Below are positions 51,169 to 61,178 of a DNA stretch of 64,000 nt, piece after piece (position 1 is the stretch's first letter; each line of letters begins with the position of its first letter). A model generated the notes under the pieces. The model was not told where the DNA came from and ran no database searches. It saw nothing but the letters and a program-made list of their open reading frames with translations. Where the stretch lies: assembly GCA_963931615.1 (NCBI GenBank), contig OZ007032.1, positions 1,240,001 through 1,304,000 of the forward strand. Direction: 5' to 3'. The translations under genes were made by a program, and so were the position numbers. The stretch is from Coprenecus sp902388455 (GTDB lineage: Bacteria > Bacteroidota > Bacteroidia > Bacteroidales > UBA932).

Positions 51169-53334
51169 TCAGCCGATGAGCTCGAGGGCGATGCGGCCGC
51201 GCTTGAGGTCGACTTCGATGACGCGGACGCGGACGTGCTGGTGGACCTTGAGGACGTCGGAGGGACGGGCAACCCTGCGGCGGCGACCGTCGGGGCCGGC
51301 AGCACCCATGCGGGAGACGTGGATCAGGCCGTTCTGCTTGATACCGAAATCCACGAAAGCTCCGAAGTCGGTCACATTGGTCACTATGCCGGGCAGTTCC
51401 ATGCCGGCCTGCAGGTCCTCGATCGTATGGATGTCCTCCGCGAACTCCAGTACCTTGTAGGAGGCACGCGGGTCGCGTCCGGGCTTGTCCAGTTCCTGCA
51501 TGATGTCGGTCAGGGTCGGCATGCCCACCTCATCGGACACGTATGCCTTGAGGTCTACGGCATCGCGCAGGTCCTTGCGGGCAATGAGCTCGGCCACACT
51601 CACTCCGGCATCGGCCGCCATCTTCTTGACCAGCGAATAGCGCTCGGGATGCACGGCTGTATTGTCTAACGGATCGGCGGCACCGGGTATGCGCAGGAAG
51701 CCGGCGCACTGTTCGAAAGCCTTCTCTCCTAACCTCTTCACGTGAAGCAGGTCCCAGCGCGAGGCAAAGGCTCCGTGCTCGTCCCGGTACTCCACTATGT
51801 TGCGGGCCATGGCCGGGCCGACACCGGAGACGTATGCGAGAAGGTGCCGGGAAGCCGTATTGAGGTTGACTCCCACACTGTTCACGCAGTTCTCCACCAC
51901 CTCGTCCAGACGCTCCTTCAGCAGTCCTTGGTCCACATCGTGCTGATACTGGCCCACACCTATCGACTTGGGGTCTATCTTCACCAGCTCGGCCAGCGGG
52001 TCCATGATGCGCCGCCCGATAGACACGGCTCCGCGCACAGTCACATCATACTCGGGGAACTCCTCCCGGCCGACCGGCGAGGCCGAATATACCGAAGCTC
52101 CGTCCTCGCTCACCGAATACACGCGGACACCCTCGGGCAGGGCTATCTTCTTGATAAAGGCCTCGGTCTCACGGCCGGCTGTGCCGTTACCGATAGCGAT
52201 GACCTCTATCTTGTAGGTCTCGACCATATTGGAGATCTTCTTCATCGCCATGGTGCGCTCATTGCGCGGCGGATGAGGGAATATCGTATCGTTGTGCAGC
52301 AGGGCGCCCTGGGCATCCAGGCAGACCACCTTGCAGCCGGTGCGGAAACCGGGGTCGATGGCCAGCACCCGCTTCTGCCCGAGAGGCGGAGCCATCAGGA
52401 GCTGCCGCAGATTGTCCCCGAACACGCGGATGGACTCGATATCGGCCCTCTCCTTGGCAGAGCGCAGCGTCTCGTTCTCTATCGACGGATGCAGCAGCCG
52501 CTTGAAGGAATCCTCCACAGCGTAGTCTATCTCTAAAGCAGCCGCCTCCGAAGGCGAGGGCTTACCGCGCAGCACCGACGAATATATCCGGTCTAAAGTC
52601 CGGTCCTTGTCCACGTCCACCTTCACGCTCAGCACCCCTTCCCGGGCCCCGCGCAGCACAGCCAGCACCCGGTGCGAGGGAGCCCGCGAGATATCCTCCG
52701 AGAATTTGAAATAGTTCCGGTACTTCGATGCCTCCTCGCTCTCCTCGTCCACTCCGGAAGCCACATGGGCCGTCAGCCGCCCGTACTTCGAGTACGAGCG
52801 CCGCATCATCTCCCTCACCGGCACCGATTCGGATATCCATTCGGCCATGATGTCCCGGGCTCCGGACAGCGCAGTCTCCGCATCGGGCACCTGCTCCGAG
52901 ACATACGAAGCGGCTTCCTTCTCCGGGCTCTTAGATTTGCAGGATAATATCGCCTCGGCCAAAGGCTCCAGCCCCTTCTCCTTGGCCACCGACGCCCGCG
53001 TACGGCGTTTGGGACGGTACGGCAGGTACAGGTCCTCTAAAACCACCGGGTCCAGGCACTCCCGGATCTGTTTCTCTAATTCCGGAGTCAGCTTCTCCTG
53101 CGAGGCAATGCTTTCCAGCACCGACTCCTTGCGCTTGGCCAGTTCCTCGAACTTCTCATTATAATGCTTGATCTCTGCCACCTGGGCCTCGTCCAGCCCT
53201 CCGGTGCGTTCCTTGCGGTAACGCGAGATGAACGGCACGGTCGCCCCCTCCGCTATCAGTTCGATACAATGCTCCACCCTCCAGGGCGCCACGGACATAA
53301 GTTCCGCAATATGATTCACATACAAACTTTCCAT
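51169..53334 (-). CDS. tex: Tex-family RNA-binding transcription accessory protein
   Basis: A 721-residue Tex protein. N-terminal: 'GATVPFISRYRKERTGGLDEAQV', then the YqgF-like domain ('VLAIDPGFRTGCKVVCLDAQG', 'IAIGNGTAGRETEAF'), the helix-hairpin-helix part ('VNLNTASRHLLAYVSGVGPA' and its continuation), and a C-terminal S1 RNA-binding domain ('GMELPGIVTNVTDFGAFVDF', 'GLIHVSRM'). It is thought to act on stalled RNA polymerase and RNA. It is the last gene of a long minus-strand run. Confidence 0.95.
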   Translation of the reverse strand: MESLYVNHIAELMSVAPWRVEHCIELIAEGATVPFISRYRKERTGGLDEAQVAEIKHYNEKFEELAKRKESVLESIASQEKLTPELEKQIRECLDPVVLEDLYLPYRPKRRTRASVAKEKGLEPLAEAILSCKSKSPEKEAASYVSEQVPDAETALSGARDIMAEWISESVPVREMMRRSYSKYGRLTAHVASGVDEESEEASKYRNYFKFSEDISRAPSHRVLAVLRGAREGVLSVKVDVDKDRTLDRIYSSVLRGKPSPSEAAALEIDYAVEDSFKRLLHPSIENETLRSAKERADIESIRVFGDNLRQLLMAPPLGQKRVLAIDPGFRTGCKVVCLDAQGALLHNDTIFPHPPRNERTMAMKKISNMVETYKIEVIAIGNGTAGRETEAFIKKIALPEGVRVYSVSEDGASVYSASPVGREEFPEYDVTVRGAVSIGRRIMDPLAELVKIDPKSIGVGQYQHDVDQGLLKERLDEVVENCVNSVGVNLNTASRHLLAYVSGVGPAMARNIVEYRDEHGAFASRWDLLHVKRLGEKAFEQCAGFLRIPGAADPLDNTAVHPERYSLVKKMAADAGVSVAELIARKDLRDAVDLKAYVSDEVGMPTLTDIMQELDKPGRDPRASYKVLEFAEDIHTIEDLQAGMELPGIVTNVTDFGAFVDFGIKQNGLIHVSRMGAAGPDGRRRRVARPSDVLKVHQHVRVRVIEVDLKRGRIALELIG

Positions 53335-53345
53335 ACAGTTGGAAT

Positions 53346-55112
53346 TTAATCACACGACACGTCCTGAAGACGCTTGCGATATGAAGAGAAAATCTTGGAC
53401 TTCGAGACATACCCGACATACCGCCCGTCCTCGTCCACCACGGGCAGATTCCAGGCCCCCGTCTTGTCGAACTTGTCCATCACACTGTCCATCCTGTCGG
53501 TGGAAAGAACAGTAGCGGGAGCATTCTTCATCAGGGTATAGAGTTTGGTCGTCTCGTATTTGTCCTTATCAAACATAATCTCGCGGATATCGTCCAGACC
53601 GATATATCCACGGTATATCCCCTCGTCATCCAGTACCGGATAGAGGTTGCGGGTCGAGCGGGCCACCGCCTTGACCAGGTCCCCGAGCGTGTCATCCAGC
53701 CTGACCGAGGTAAAATCGGTTTCCACGAGGTCGGAGGTCTGAAGGAGGGTCAGCACGGCCCTGTCGCTGTTGTGGGTTATCAGGTCTCCGCTCTTGGCCA
53801 GACGCTTGGAGTATATCGAGAACGGCTCGAAAGCCCTCATGGTGGCAAAGGAAATAGTCGAGACCACGATGAGCGGCAGCAGCAGCGCATAGCCTCCGGT
53901 AATCTCCGCTATCAGGAAGATGGCCGTCATCGGAGCCTGCATCACTCCGGCCATGAGCCCCGCCATGCCGACAAGGGCGAAATTGGCCTCGGGCACGGCG
54001 TGAAAGCCCATGAGGTTGATGGTCCGCGCCAGTATGAACCCGGCGATACCGCCCACGATAAGGGTCGGTCCGAAGGTTCCTCCGACACCTCCGCCGGCAT
54101 TGGTGAAGGACATGGCGAAGACCTTGAAGACCAGTACCAGCGCGAAATACACCGGTATCACCCACTTGTGCTCGAATATCCCGGAGAACAGGGAGTTCTC
54201 GAGAATCGTATCAGGATTGCCCTGCAGCATGTGTCCCAGGGACGAGTAGCCCTCCCCGAACAGAGGCGGGAAGATGAATATCAGCAGACCCAGCATCCCG
54301 GCGCAGAAAGCCCAGCGCTTGAAGGGATTGGAAATCTTCTTGATGCGGTCCTCCAGCGACAGGGTCGTCCTCAGAAAATACAGGGAGACCAGACCGCAGA
54401 ACACTCCGAGCAGGAGATAATAAGGCAGATTGCCCATTGCGAAGGGGTCCACCGTACTGGTGAACGGCACCTCGCGGCCCAGGAACAGATACGAGACCGT
54501 AGTGGCCGTCACCGAGGAGAGCAGCAGCGGCAGGATGGAGGACATGGAGATGTTGAACAGCAGTATCTCCAGGCAGAACAGGATACCGGCCATCGGAGCC
54601 TTGAAGATACCGGCCACGGCCCCGGCAGCACCGCAGCACAGGAGGATGGTCATGTTCCTGTAAGACAGCCCCAGGGAACGGGCCACATTGGAGCCTATCG
54701 CCGCGCCGGTGTACACGATAGGCGCCTCCGCTCCGACCGAGCCTCCGAAACCGATGGTCACGGAACTCGAGAGCATGGAAGTCCACATGTTGTGGCGCTT
54801 TATACGGGAATTGTTGCGTGAGATGGCAAACAGAACCTTCGTCACCCCGTGTCCGATATCGTCCCGGACCACATAACGCACGAAAAGCAGGGAAAGAAGC
54901 ATACCCACGCCGGGGTACAGAAGCAGGAGGAAGTTGTTCCAGGAAACATCGAACCATCCCGTAAGCAACTTCCCTATAAGTTCGATAAGCGTCTTAAGCA
55001 CTACGGCGGCCGCCCCGCTGCCCAGTCCCACCACCACCGCGAGGATCATCATGACCCTCTGCTCCGGCTGGTGCTTAAGCCATATCAGCGGCCTAATCTT
55101 CCATCTGGTCAT
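53346..55112 (-). CDS. ClC-family chloride channel/transporter with CBS domains
   Basis: About 588 residues: a ClC membrane core followed by two CBS domains. Selectivity motifs: 'GFGGSVGAEAPIVYTGAAIG' (GSxGxEAP, with the gating Glu) and 'GGVGGTFGPTLIVGG' (GxFxP). The C-terminal CBS pair begins at 'SVRLDDTLGDLVKAVARST' and 'ENAPATVL'-like 'NAPATVLSTDRMDSVMDKF'. It transports Cl- or exchanges it for H+. The ATG at 55112 (MTRWKIRPLIWLKHQ) gives the usual short N-terminus; a start at 55139 is possible. Either start overlaps the end of the upstream small gene. Confidence 0.92.
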   Translation of the reverse strand: MTRWKIRPLIWLKHQPEQRVMMILAVVVGLGSGAAAVVLKTLIELIGKLLTGWFDVSWNNFLLLLYPGVGMLLSLLFVRYVVRDDIGHGVTKVLFAISRNNSRIKRHNMWTSMLSSSVTIGFGGSVGAEAPIVYTGAAIGSNVARSLGLSYRNMTILLCCGAAGAVAGIFKAPMAGILFCLEILLFNISMSSILPLLLSSVTATTVSYLFLGREVPFTSTVDPFAMGNLPYYLLLGVFCGLVSLYFLRTTLSLEDRIKKISNPFKRWAFCAGMLGLLIFIFPPLFGEGYSSLGHMLQGNPDTILENSLFSGIFEHKWVIPVYFALVLVFKVFAMSFTNAGGGVGGTFGPTLIVGGIAGFILARTINLMGFHAVPEANFALVGMAGLMAGVMQAPMTAIFLIAEITGGYALLLPLIVVSTISFATMRAFEPFSIYSKRLAKSGDLITHNSDRAVLTLLQTSDLVETDFTSVRLDDTLGDLVKAVARSTRNLYPVLDDEGIYRGYIGLDDIREIMFDKDKYETTKLYTLMKNAPATVLSTDRMDSVMDKFDKTGAWNLPVVDEDGRYVGYVSKSKIFSSYRKRLQDVSCD

Positions 55113-55455
55113 CCTCGCCCCCCTGAATCTCATCTCCATTATCGGGGAACACCTCGCCGTCTATCTCGGCTGCATCATCCACTCCGTCGTCGAAGAGATC
55201 TTCCTCCGCCTTCTCATAGTCATCTATGTCCACGTCTATCTTCACCAGGTACACTGCGTCGGGTATATCCACCTCCACGGCGTAGAAGCATGATCCGTCG
55301 GGCTTGTCCACCTTGAAGAGGTCTCCCATGTAGTCCGCATAGCCTCTCGGATATTTCTCCTTGAAAGCAGCCTGGAGCTCGGGAGACATGTTGTCATAAC
55401 TGATAACAGCCCTCTTCTTGGGACGGGCCGAAGATGATTTCACTTTCTGTTCCAT
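55093..55455 (-). CDS. Small acidic hypothetical protein, Bacteroidales type
   Basis: A 120-residue protein: basic N-terminus (KSSSARPKKRAVISYDNMS), a central conserved-looking core (AAFKEKYPRGYADYMGDLFK, then FYAVEVDIPDAVYLVKIDVD), and a highly acidic tail. Similar short proteins with an acidic end are common in Bacteroidota genomes; no function is known to me. The ATG at 55455 is preferred over one 33 bases upstream. It lies between ygiQ and the ClC gene, overlapping the latter by 20 bp. Confidence 0.72.
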   Translation of the reverse strand: MEQKVKSSSARPKKRAVISYDNMSPELQAAFKEKYPRGYADYMGDLFKVDKPDGSCFYAVEVDIPDAVYLVKIDVDIDDYEKAEEDLFDDGVDDAAEIDGEVFPDNGDEIQGGEDDQMED

Positions 55456-55488
55456 ATCTATTTTTTCTCTTTTCAAAAACGGCTGCAA

Positions 55489-57222
55489 TTATAGTGTATT
55501 TTTTCTAAAAAAAAGAGATTTTTGGATTTTCTTTCCCTGGATGCTCCTCTCGACGAAAACCGGCCGCCCGGACAAGTCCTTTCCCGTATAGAACATCACC
55601 GAGGAGGCGGTCATGGGCGTAGGAGTGAAATCCTGCACCTGTTCCAGCTGTATGCCCCAGAGTTCTTTATTCTTAGCCAGAGCCTTCATGTCCTGTAGGG
55701 TGCATCCGGGATGCGAGGATATGAAATAAGGTACTATCCGGTAGGGCAGCCGCTCCCCGGCCACAATCCTCGAGAACTCCCGCCTCAGCACGGAGAAAAG
55801 GGCGAACGGCGGCTTGGACATCAGCCTCAGCACATGGTCCTCCGTATGCTCAGGGGCCACCTTGAACCACCCGGAGGTGTGGTTGGTCACCACCTCCCTC
55901 AGGTATTTCTCCGAATACTCGTCGAGGAAGCCGTCCTTGTCCAGGAAAAGGTCGTAGCGTATGCCGCTGCCGATAAATGCCTTCCTCACCCCCGGAACGG
56001 CCGTAATCCGGCTGTAAAGTTCCAGCAGCGCCCTGTGCGAATGTTCCATGTTCGGGCAGCGCGAAGGGGAAAGGCACGAAGGCCGGCTGCAGCGGGCACA
56101 GCGCGAGGCGTCCCGTCCGCGGAGACCGTACATATTGGCGGTGGGCGCCCCCACATCGGAGATTATTCCCTTAAAATGCGGCATGGCAGTCAGACGTTCC
56201 ACCTCCCGGACGATGGACTCAGGACTGCGGCTGCGGATAAATTTTCCCTGATGGGCGGCAATGGTGCAGAAGGAGCAGCCTCCGAAGCACCCGCGGTGAA
56301 TGGTAAGGGAGTTCTTGATCATCTCCCAGGCGGGAATGTCCTTCCCCCGGTAGCGGGGATGCGGCTGCTTGGTGAATGGCAGGGCGTAATACGAATCCAG
56401 TTCTTCTGCCGTTTCCGGGGGAAAGGGGGGATTGACCTGCACATATCCTCCGGGATAGGGTTCAATGAGGGTGGCGGCATGCAGTCGGTTGGCCTCCCGC
56501 TCCTCCACATTGAAATCCTCGATAAATGCGTCCTTGTCGCGGCATACCCGTTCATAGCCGTGCAGCAGGAGCATCCCCTCCCTGGCCCGCGGACATGGTC
56601 CCTGAGTGTAAAATGCGGTCTGCGGAATGTCTCTCAGCTCCTCCCCGGCGGCAATGGCACGGGCAACGGCCGTCACAGGCCTCTCCCCCATCCCGTAGAT
56701 GAGGAGGTCGGCCCCGCTGTCCACCAGGACCGAGGGGAACAGGCGGTCCGCCCAATAGTCGTAGTGCGTCAGGCGGCGCAGGGAAGCCTCGATGCCTCCG
56801 ATAACCACCGGCACATCGGGAAAGAGCCGTTTGAGAATGCGGGTATAGACGGTAACGGCATAGTCGGGACGGTGCCCGGCCTGGCCGCCGGGAGTATAGG
56901 CATCGTTGCTGCGCAGACGCTTGGCGGCAGTGTAATGGTTGACCATGGAATCCATGGCCCCGGAGTTGACCCCGAAGAACAGGCGCGGGACCCCTAATTT
57001 CCGGAAGTCCCGCAGGTCGTCCTGCCAGCCCGGCTGAGGCACTACGGCCACTCTCCATCCCTCCCGCTGCAGAACGCGGGCTATCATCGCCGTACCCGAC
57101 GAAGGGTGGTCGATGAAGGCGTCGCCTGAAAACAGTATGATGTCGATGTAGTTCCACCCGAGTCTCTCCACCTCCTTGACAGAGGTGGGAAACATATAGG
57201 CGGACTGTGTCTGCTCCGTCAT
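55489..57222 (-). CDS. YgiQ-family radical SAM protein
   Basis: A 577-residue radical SAM enzyme of unknown reaction. The N-terminal B12-like/YgiQ domain contains 'YIDIILFSGDAFIDHPSSGT', and the 4Fe-4S motif is CFGGCSFC in 'HRGCFGGCSFCTIAAHQGKF'. A second Cys set 'CARCSRPSCLSPSRCPN' may bind another cluster. 'YRIVPYFISSHPGCTLQDM' and 'QVQDFTPTPMTASSVMFYTG' are characteristic C-terminal blocks. Its start lies three bases after argS, so the two are cotranscribed. Confidence 0.93.
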   Translation of the reverse strand: MTEQTQSAYMFPTSVKEVERLGWNYIDIILFSGDAFIDHPSSGTAMIARVLQREGWRVAVVPQPGWQDDLRDFRKLGVPRLFFGVNSGAMDSMVNHYTAAKRLRSNDAYTPGGQAGHRPDYAVTVYTRILKRLFPDVPVVIGGIEASLRRLTHYDYWADRLFPSVLVDSGADLLIYGMGERPVTAVARAIAAGEELRDIPQTAFYTQGPCPRAREGMLLLHGYERVCRDKDAFIEDFNVEEREANRLHAATLIEPYPGGYVQVNPPFPPETAEELDSYYALPFTKQPHPRYRGKDIPAWEMIKNSLTIHRGCFGGCSFCTIAAHQGKFIRSRSPESIVREVERLTAMPHFKGIISDVGAPTANMYGLRGRDASRCARCSRPSCLSPSRCPNMEHSHRALLELYSRITAVPGVRKAFIGSGIRYDLFLDKDGFLDEYSEKYLREVVTNHTSGWFKVAPEHTEDHVLRLMSKPPFALFSVLRREFSRIVAGERLPYRIVPYFISSHPGCTLQDMKALAKNKELWGIQLEQVQDFTPTPMTASSVMFYTGKDLSGRPVFVERSIQGKKIQKSLFFRKNTL

Positions 57223-57225
57223 GGC

Positions 57226-59007
57226 CTACATCCTCTCGGGCAGACGGATTCCGAGGATATCCATGGCCTTGACCAGCACGGACGCGATGGTGCCTATCAG
57301 CATAAGTCTGGTATCGCGCAAAGCAGCATCCTCTTCCTTGAGAATCGATACGTCGTGATAGTACTGGTTGAATTCCTTGGCCAGGTCGTAGGCGTAGTTG
57401 GCGATGAGGGCCGGGGACAGGGCGGCTCCGGCCTCAGCCACCTTCTGGGGATACTGGTTGAGCAGCTTGATGATGCTGATCTCCTTGTCGTTGAAGGCAG
57501 CGTTCTCAGCCAGCGCTGGGGTATATCCGGTCTCTGCGGCCTTGCGCAGGATGGAACGGATACGGGCGTGGGTATACTGGATGAAGGGACCGGTGTTGCC
57601 ATTGAAGTCTATGGACTCCTTCGGGTCGAAGAGCATGGTCTTCTTGGGGTCCACCTTGATGATGAAGTACTTCAGGGCACCGAGGCTGAGTGTGTGGAAG
57701 AGTTCTTCCTGCTCCTCCCCGCTCATGTCGGCCAGCTTGCCGAGCTCCAGCGAAGTCTCCCTGGCGGTATTGTACATCTTCTCCAGCAGATCGTCGGCAT
57801 CGACTACCGTACCCTCGCGGGACTTCATCTTGCCCTCAGGCAGCTCCACCATACCGTAGGAGAGGTGGTAGATGCTGTCGGCCCAGGCGAAGCCCAGTTT
57901 CTTGAGTATGAGCTTGAGCACCTGAAAGTGGTAGTTCTGCTCGTTGCCCACCACGTAGACGTGTTCGTCCAGACTGTATTCGGTAAATCTCTCGACGGCA
58001 GTGCCCAGGTCCTGGGTGATGTACACCGAGGTGCCGTCCTTTCTCAGGAGCAGCTTGCGGTCCAGCCCGTCGGCGGTCAGGTCGCACCACACGGAGCCGT
58101 CCTCCATCCGCTCGAAGACGCCCTTGCGCAGTCCCTCCTCCACCAGCGACTTGCCGTGCAGGTAGGTCTGGGACTCGTAGTAAATCCGGTCGAAGCCCAC
58201 TCCGAGAGCCGCGTAGGTCTCGTCGAAGCCGGCGTAGACCCAGGAATTCATCATCTTCCAGAGCTCCACTGTCTCAGGGTCGCCCTGCTCCCACTTCACA
58301 AGCATCTGACGGGCCTCCTGCAGGATGGGGGCCTTTTCCTCGGCCTCTTCCTTGCTCATGCCCTGAGCCTCCAGCTGTGCCACCTCGGCCTTGTAGAGGT
58401 CGTTGAACTTCACGTAGAAGTCTCCTACCAGATGGTCTCCCTTCTTGCCGGAGGACTCCGGAGTCACGCCGTTTCCGGCCTTCTTCCATGCGACCATGGA
58501 CTTGCAGATGTGGATGCCGCGGTCATTGACGATATTGGTCTTGATGACCTTGTGGCCGTTCTCCTCCAGCAGGCGGGATACGGACCAGCCCAGCAGAATG
58601 TTGCGGATGTGTCCCAGGTGCAGGGGCTTGTTGGTGTTGGGGGAGGAATATTCGACCATCACGGTTTTTCCGGTGGAGGGCAGATGTCCGAAGCTGCCGT
58701 CAGCGGCGATGGAGCCGTAGACCTCCTTCCAGAAAGAGGGTGCGAACTTGATATTGAGGAAACCCTTCACCACATTGAAGCTCTCTATCTCGGGAGTATT
58801 GGCCTTCAGCCACTCTCCTATCTCCTGACCCGTGGCCTCGGGAGACTTGCGGGATGTCCTGAGCAGGGGGAAGGTGACGAGGGTCGCATCACCCTCGAAT
58901 TCTTTTCTGGTCGCCTGGACCTGTATAGGCAAATTAACGCCGGAAGCCCCGTAAAGGGCTTCCAGTGCATTTTTCACCTTGTCTTGAATAAACTGTTCCT
59001 GATTCAT
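57226..59007 (-). CDS. argS: Arginyl-tRNA synthetase
   Basis: A 593-residue class I synthetase. The signature 'VEYSSPNTNKPLHLGHIRNI' holds the HIGH-like HLGH motif after the Arg-specific N-terminal domain. 'GVGFDRIYYESQTYLHGKS' and 'GKMKSREGTVVDADDLL' (KMSKS-type) follow, and the C-terminal anticodon-binding DALR domain starts near 'YAYDLAKEFNQYYHDV'. The length is normal. Flanked by the M3 peptidase and ygiQ with 21- and 3-bp gaps. Confidence 0.96.
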   Translation of the reverse strand: MNQEQFIQDKVKNALEALYGASGVNLPIQVQATRKEFEGDATLVTFPLLRTSRKSPEATGQEIGEWLKANTPEIESFNVVKGFLNIKFAPSFWKEVYGSIAADGSFGHLPSTGKTVMVEYSSPNTNKPLHLGHIRNILLGWSVSRLLEENGHKVIKTNIVNDRGIHICKSMVAWKKAGNGVTPESSGKKGDHLVGDFYVKFNDLYKAEVAQLEAQGMSKEEAEEKAPILQEARQMLVKWEQGDPETVELWKMMNSWVYAGFDETYAALGVGFDRIYYESQTYLHGKSLVEEGLRKGVFERMEDGSVWCDLTADGLDRKLLLRKDGTSVYITQDLGTAVERFTEYSLDEHVYVVGNEQNYHFQVLKLILKKLGFAWADSIYHLSYGMVELPEGKMKSREGTVVDADDLLEKMYNTARETSLELGKLADMSGEEQEELFHTLSLGALKYFIIKVDPKKTMLFDPKESIDFNGNTGPFIQYTHARIRSILRKAAETGYTPALAENAAFNDKEISIIKLLNQYPQKVAEAGAALSPALIANYAYDLAKEFNQYYHDVSILKEEDAALRDTRLMLIGTIASVLVKAMDILGIRLPERM

Positions 59008-59028
59008 ATAGGGTATAGGGTGTTGATA

Positions 59029-61131
59029 CTATTTGAGACCTCTGTTTTCGAGGAGGGGATCGATGCCGGGCTCCTTGCCGCGGAAGTTGACATAAAGGGT
59101 CATGGCGTCGTCCTCACCGCCGCGCTCGAGGACTTCCTCGCGGAACTTGCGGGCCACCTCCTGGTTGAAGATGTCGCCGGTCTCCTTGAAGGCCTCGTAG
59201 GCGTCAGCGTCCAGAACCTCGGCCCAGATGTAGCTGTAGTAGCCTACGGTGTAGCCGCCGCCGAAGACGTGGGTAAAGTAGGTCGAGCGGTAGCGGGGAG
59301 GTATCTGGGAGAGCAGTCCGCGGTCACCGAGAACCTTAGCCTCGAACTTGTTGACATCCAGGTCAGCGGGTATCTCGTCCATGATGAAGTAGTCCATGTC
59401 GAGCAGGGATGCCGCCAGGTACTCCACTGTAGCGAAGCCCTGTCCGTACTTGCCGGACTTGTCGAGCTTGTCCACCAGTTCCTGAGGGATGACCTCACCG
59501 GTCTCGTAGTGCTTTGCATATACTTTCAGCACCTCGGGCTCGAATGCCCAGTGCTCGTTGATCTGCGAGGGAAGCTCCACGAAGTCGCGGGTCATGGAGG
59601 CATTGCCCTGATATCTTACATCCTGGAGCAGGGACTGGAGGGCATGTCCGAACTCATGGAAGAATGTCTCGGTCTCGTCAGGAGTCAGCAGGGCCGGAGA
59701 GTCACCGGTCCCGCGGGTGAAGTTGCCGACGATGGTCACGATGGGGATGACCCTTTCGCCGTCCTTGTAGTACTGCTCGCGGTAGCCGCCGCACCATGCG
59801 CCGCCTCTCTTGAAGCCGGGACGTGCGAACATATCCATGAAGATGATGCCGAGGGTGGAGCCGTCAGCGTCCTTGCACTCGAAGGCCAGTGCCTCGGGAT
59901 GGGGCACTGGTACATTGTGGAGCTGGGTGAAGGTAATGCCGTACAGACGGTTGGCTACGTAGAAGATACCTTCGCGCACATTGTCAAACTGGAAGTAAGG
60001 CTTCAGCTCGTCCTCGGAGAGGTTGAACTTCTCGGCCTTGGCCTTCTCGAAGTAGTATCTCCAGTCAGCGGCTGTCAACTCACCGTTGACGCCCTGGGCC
60101 TTGGCGATGGGATACATGTCGGCAAGCTCACGCCTGGAGGACTTCAGCGCGGGAGTCCAGAGCTGGTCGAGGAGATTGTATACAGCCTCGGGGGTCTTGG
60201 CCATGCGGTCCTCGAGAACGAACTCGGCATAGTTGTCATAGCCCATGATCTTGGCCTTCTGGTTATAGAGGTTCACCATCTCTACAATGATAGCCTTGTT
60301 GTCATTCTCATTGCCGTTGTTGCCGCGGTTAAGGTAGCCGTTAAGCAGCTTGGCACGCAGATCTCTATTGTCATCAAACTGGAGGAAAGGCATTACACTG
60401 GCGTTATCCAGGCCAAAGGCCCACCATCCGCCCATACCTTTTTCTTCCGCACGCTTTGCTGCTGCATCAACAGCCGCTTTGGGAAGTCCTGCCAGGTCGG
60501 CTTCATTCTCCACTACCAAGGTAAAATCAGCCGTCTCCTTAAGCACATTCTGCTCGAACTTAAGCTGAAGCTCCGATATACGTGAATTTATTTTCTTCAG
60601 CGCTTCTTTCTTCTCTGCGGGAAGAGTAGCGCCGGAACGCTCGTAATCTTTATAAGTCTCGGTAAGCAGTCTCATCTGGTCAGGCTCAAGACCAAGACTC
60701 TCACGGCTGTCGTATACGGCCTTGACCCGTTCGAACAGCTTTTCATTGAGGGATATTTCATTAAAATGGGCACTTATCACCGGTGCAAGCTCTGTTTCGA
60801 CAGCCATCAGCTCCGGCGTAGAATTGATCGATGTCTCACTGCCGAATACCGAATACACACTGTTGAAGAGGCTTCCGGAGTTATCCAGAGCGACTATGGT
60901 GTTCTCAAAATCAGGAGCCGCAGGATTGTTGGCAATTACATCTATTTCCTTGTTGTGCTCTTCTATGGCTGCCAGAATGGCAGGTTTGTAATCATCTATC
61001 CGTACTTCCTCAAAAGGTGGAATACCGAAAGGAGTATCCCACTCCTCGAGAAGAGGATTTTTCCTATTGTCACATGATGTCATCATAAGTGCAAGTGTCA
61101 GGGTTGCTGTGGATAATAAAATCTTTTTCAT
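59029..61131 (-). CDS. M3-family metallopeptidase, Dcp-like, lipoprotein
   Basis: A 700-residue peptidyl-dipeptidase or oligopeptidase. The zinc motif is HEFGH in 'TETFFHEFGHALQSLL', with a further Glu expected downstream; 'YHNE'-type segments are replaced here by 'QINEHWAFEPEVLKVYAKHY'. A lipobox (MMTSCDNRK, Cys about residue 20) suggests it is membrane-anchored in the periplasm, as in many Bacteroidota Dcp proteins. 'RTGDSP'-type 'NFTRGTGDSPALLTPDET' precedes the active site. It is followed at 21 bp by argS. Confidence 0.92.
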   Translation of the reverse strand: MKKILLSTATLTLALMMTSCDNRKNPLLEEWDTPFGIPPFEEVRIDDYKPAILAAIEEHNKEIDVIANNPAAPDFENTIVALDNSGSLFNSVYSVFGSETSINSTPELMAVETELAPVISAHFNEISLNEKLFERVKAVYDSRESLGLEPDQMRLLTETYKDYERSGATLPAEKKEALKKINSRISELQLKFEQNVLKETADFTLVVENEADLAGLPKAAVDAAAKRAEEKGMGGWWAFGLDNASVMPFLQFDDNRDLRAKLLNGYLNRGNNGNENDNKAIIVEMVNLYNQKAKIMGYDNYAEFVLEDRMAKTPEAVYNLLDQLWTPALKSSRRELADMYPIAKAQGVNGELTAADWRYYFEKAKAEKFNLSEDELKPYFQFDNVREGIFYVANRLYGITFTQLHNVPVPHPEALAFECKDADGSTLGIIFMDMFARPGFKRGGAWCGGYREQYYKDGERVIPIVTIVGNFTRGTGDSPALLTPDETETFFHEFGHALQSLLQDVRYQGNASMTRDFVELPSQINEHWAFEPEVLKVYAKHYETGEVIPQELVDKLDKSGKYGQGFATVEYLAASLLDMDYFIMDEIPADLDVNKFEAKVLGDRGLLSQIPPRYRSTYFTHVFGGGYTVGYYSYIWAEVLDADAYEAFKETGDIFNQEVARKFREEVLERGGEDDAMTLYVNFRGKEPGIDPLLENRGLK

Positions 61132-61178
61132 ATTTGGCGGTAGGTATTGAGGTTTTCTTCATTTCGGATGCCGCTCGC

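Noticed and set aside
57355..60585. Plus-strand open frame of 1076 codons opposite argS and the M3 peptidase gene
   Set aside because: It is the mirror frame of two clearly recognised minus-strand genes; GC-rich codon bias keeps it open. It has no domains and no promoter.
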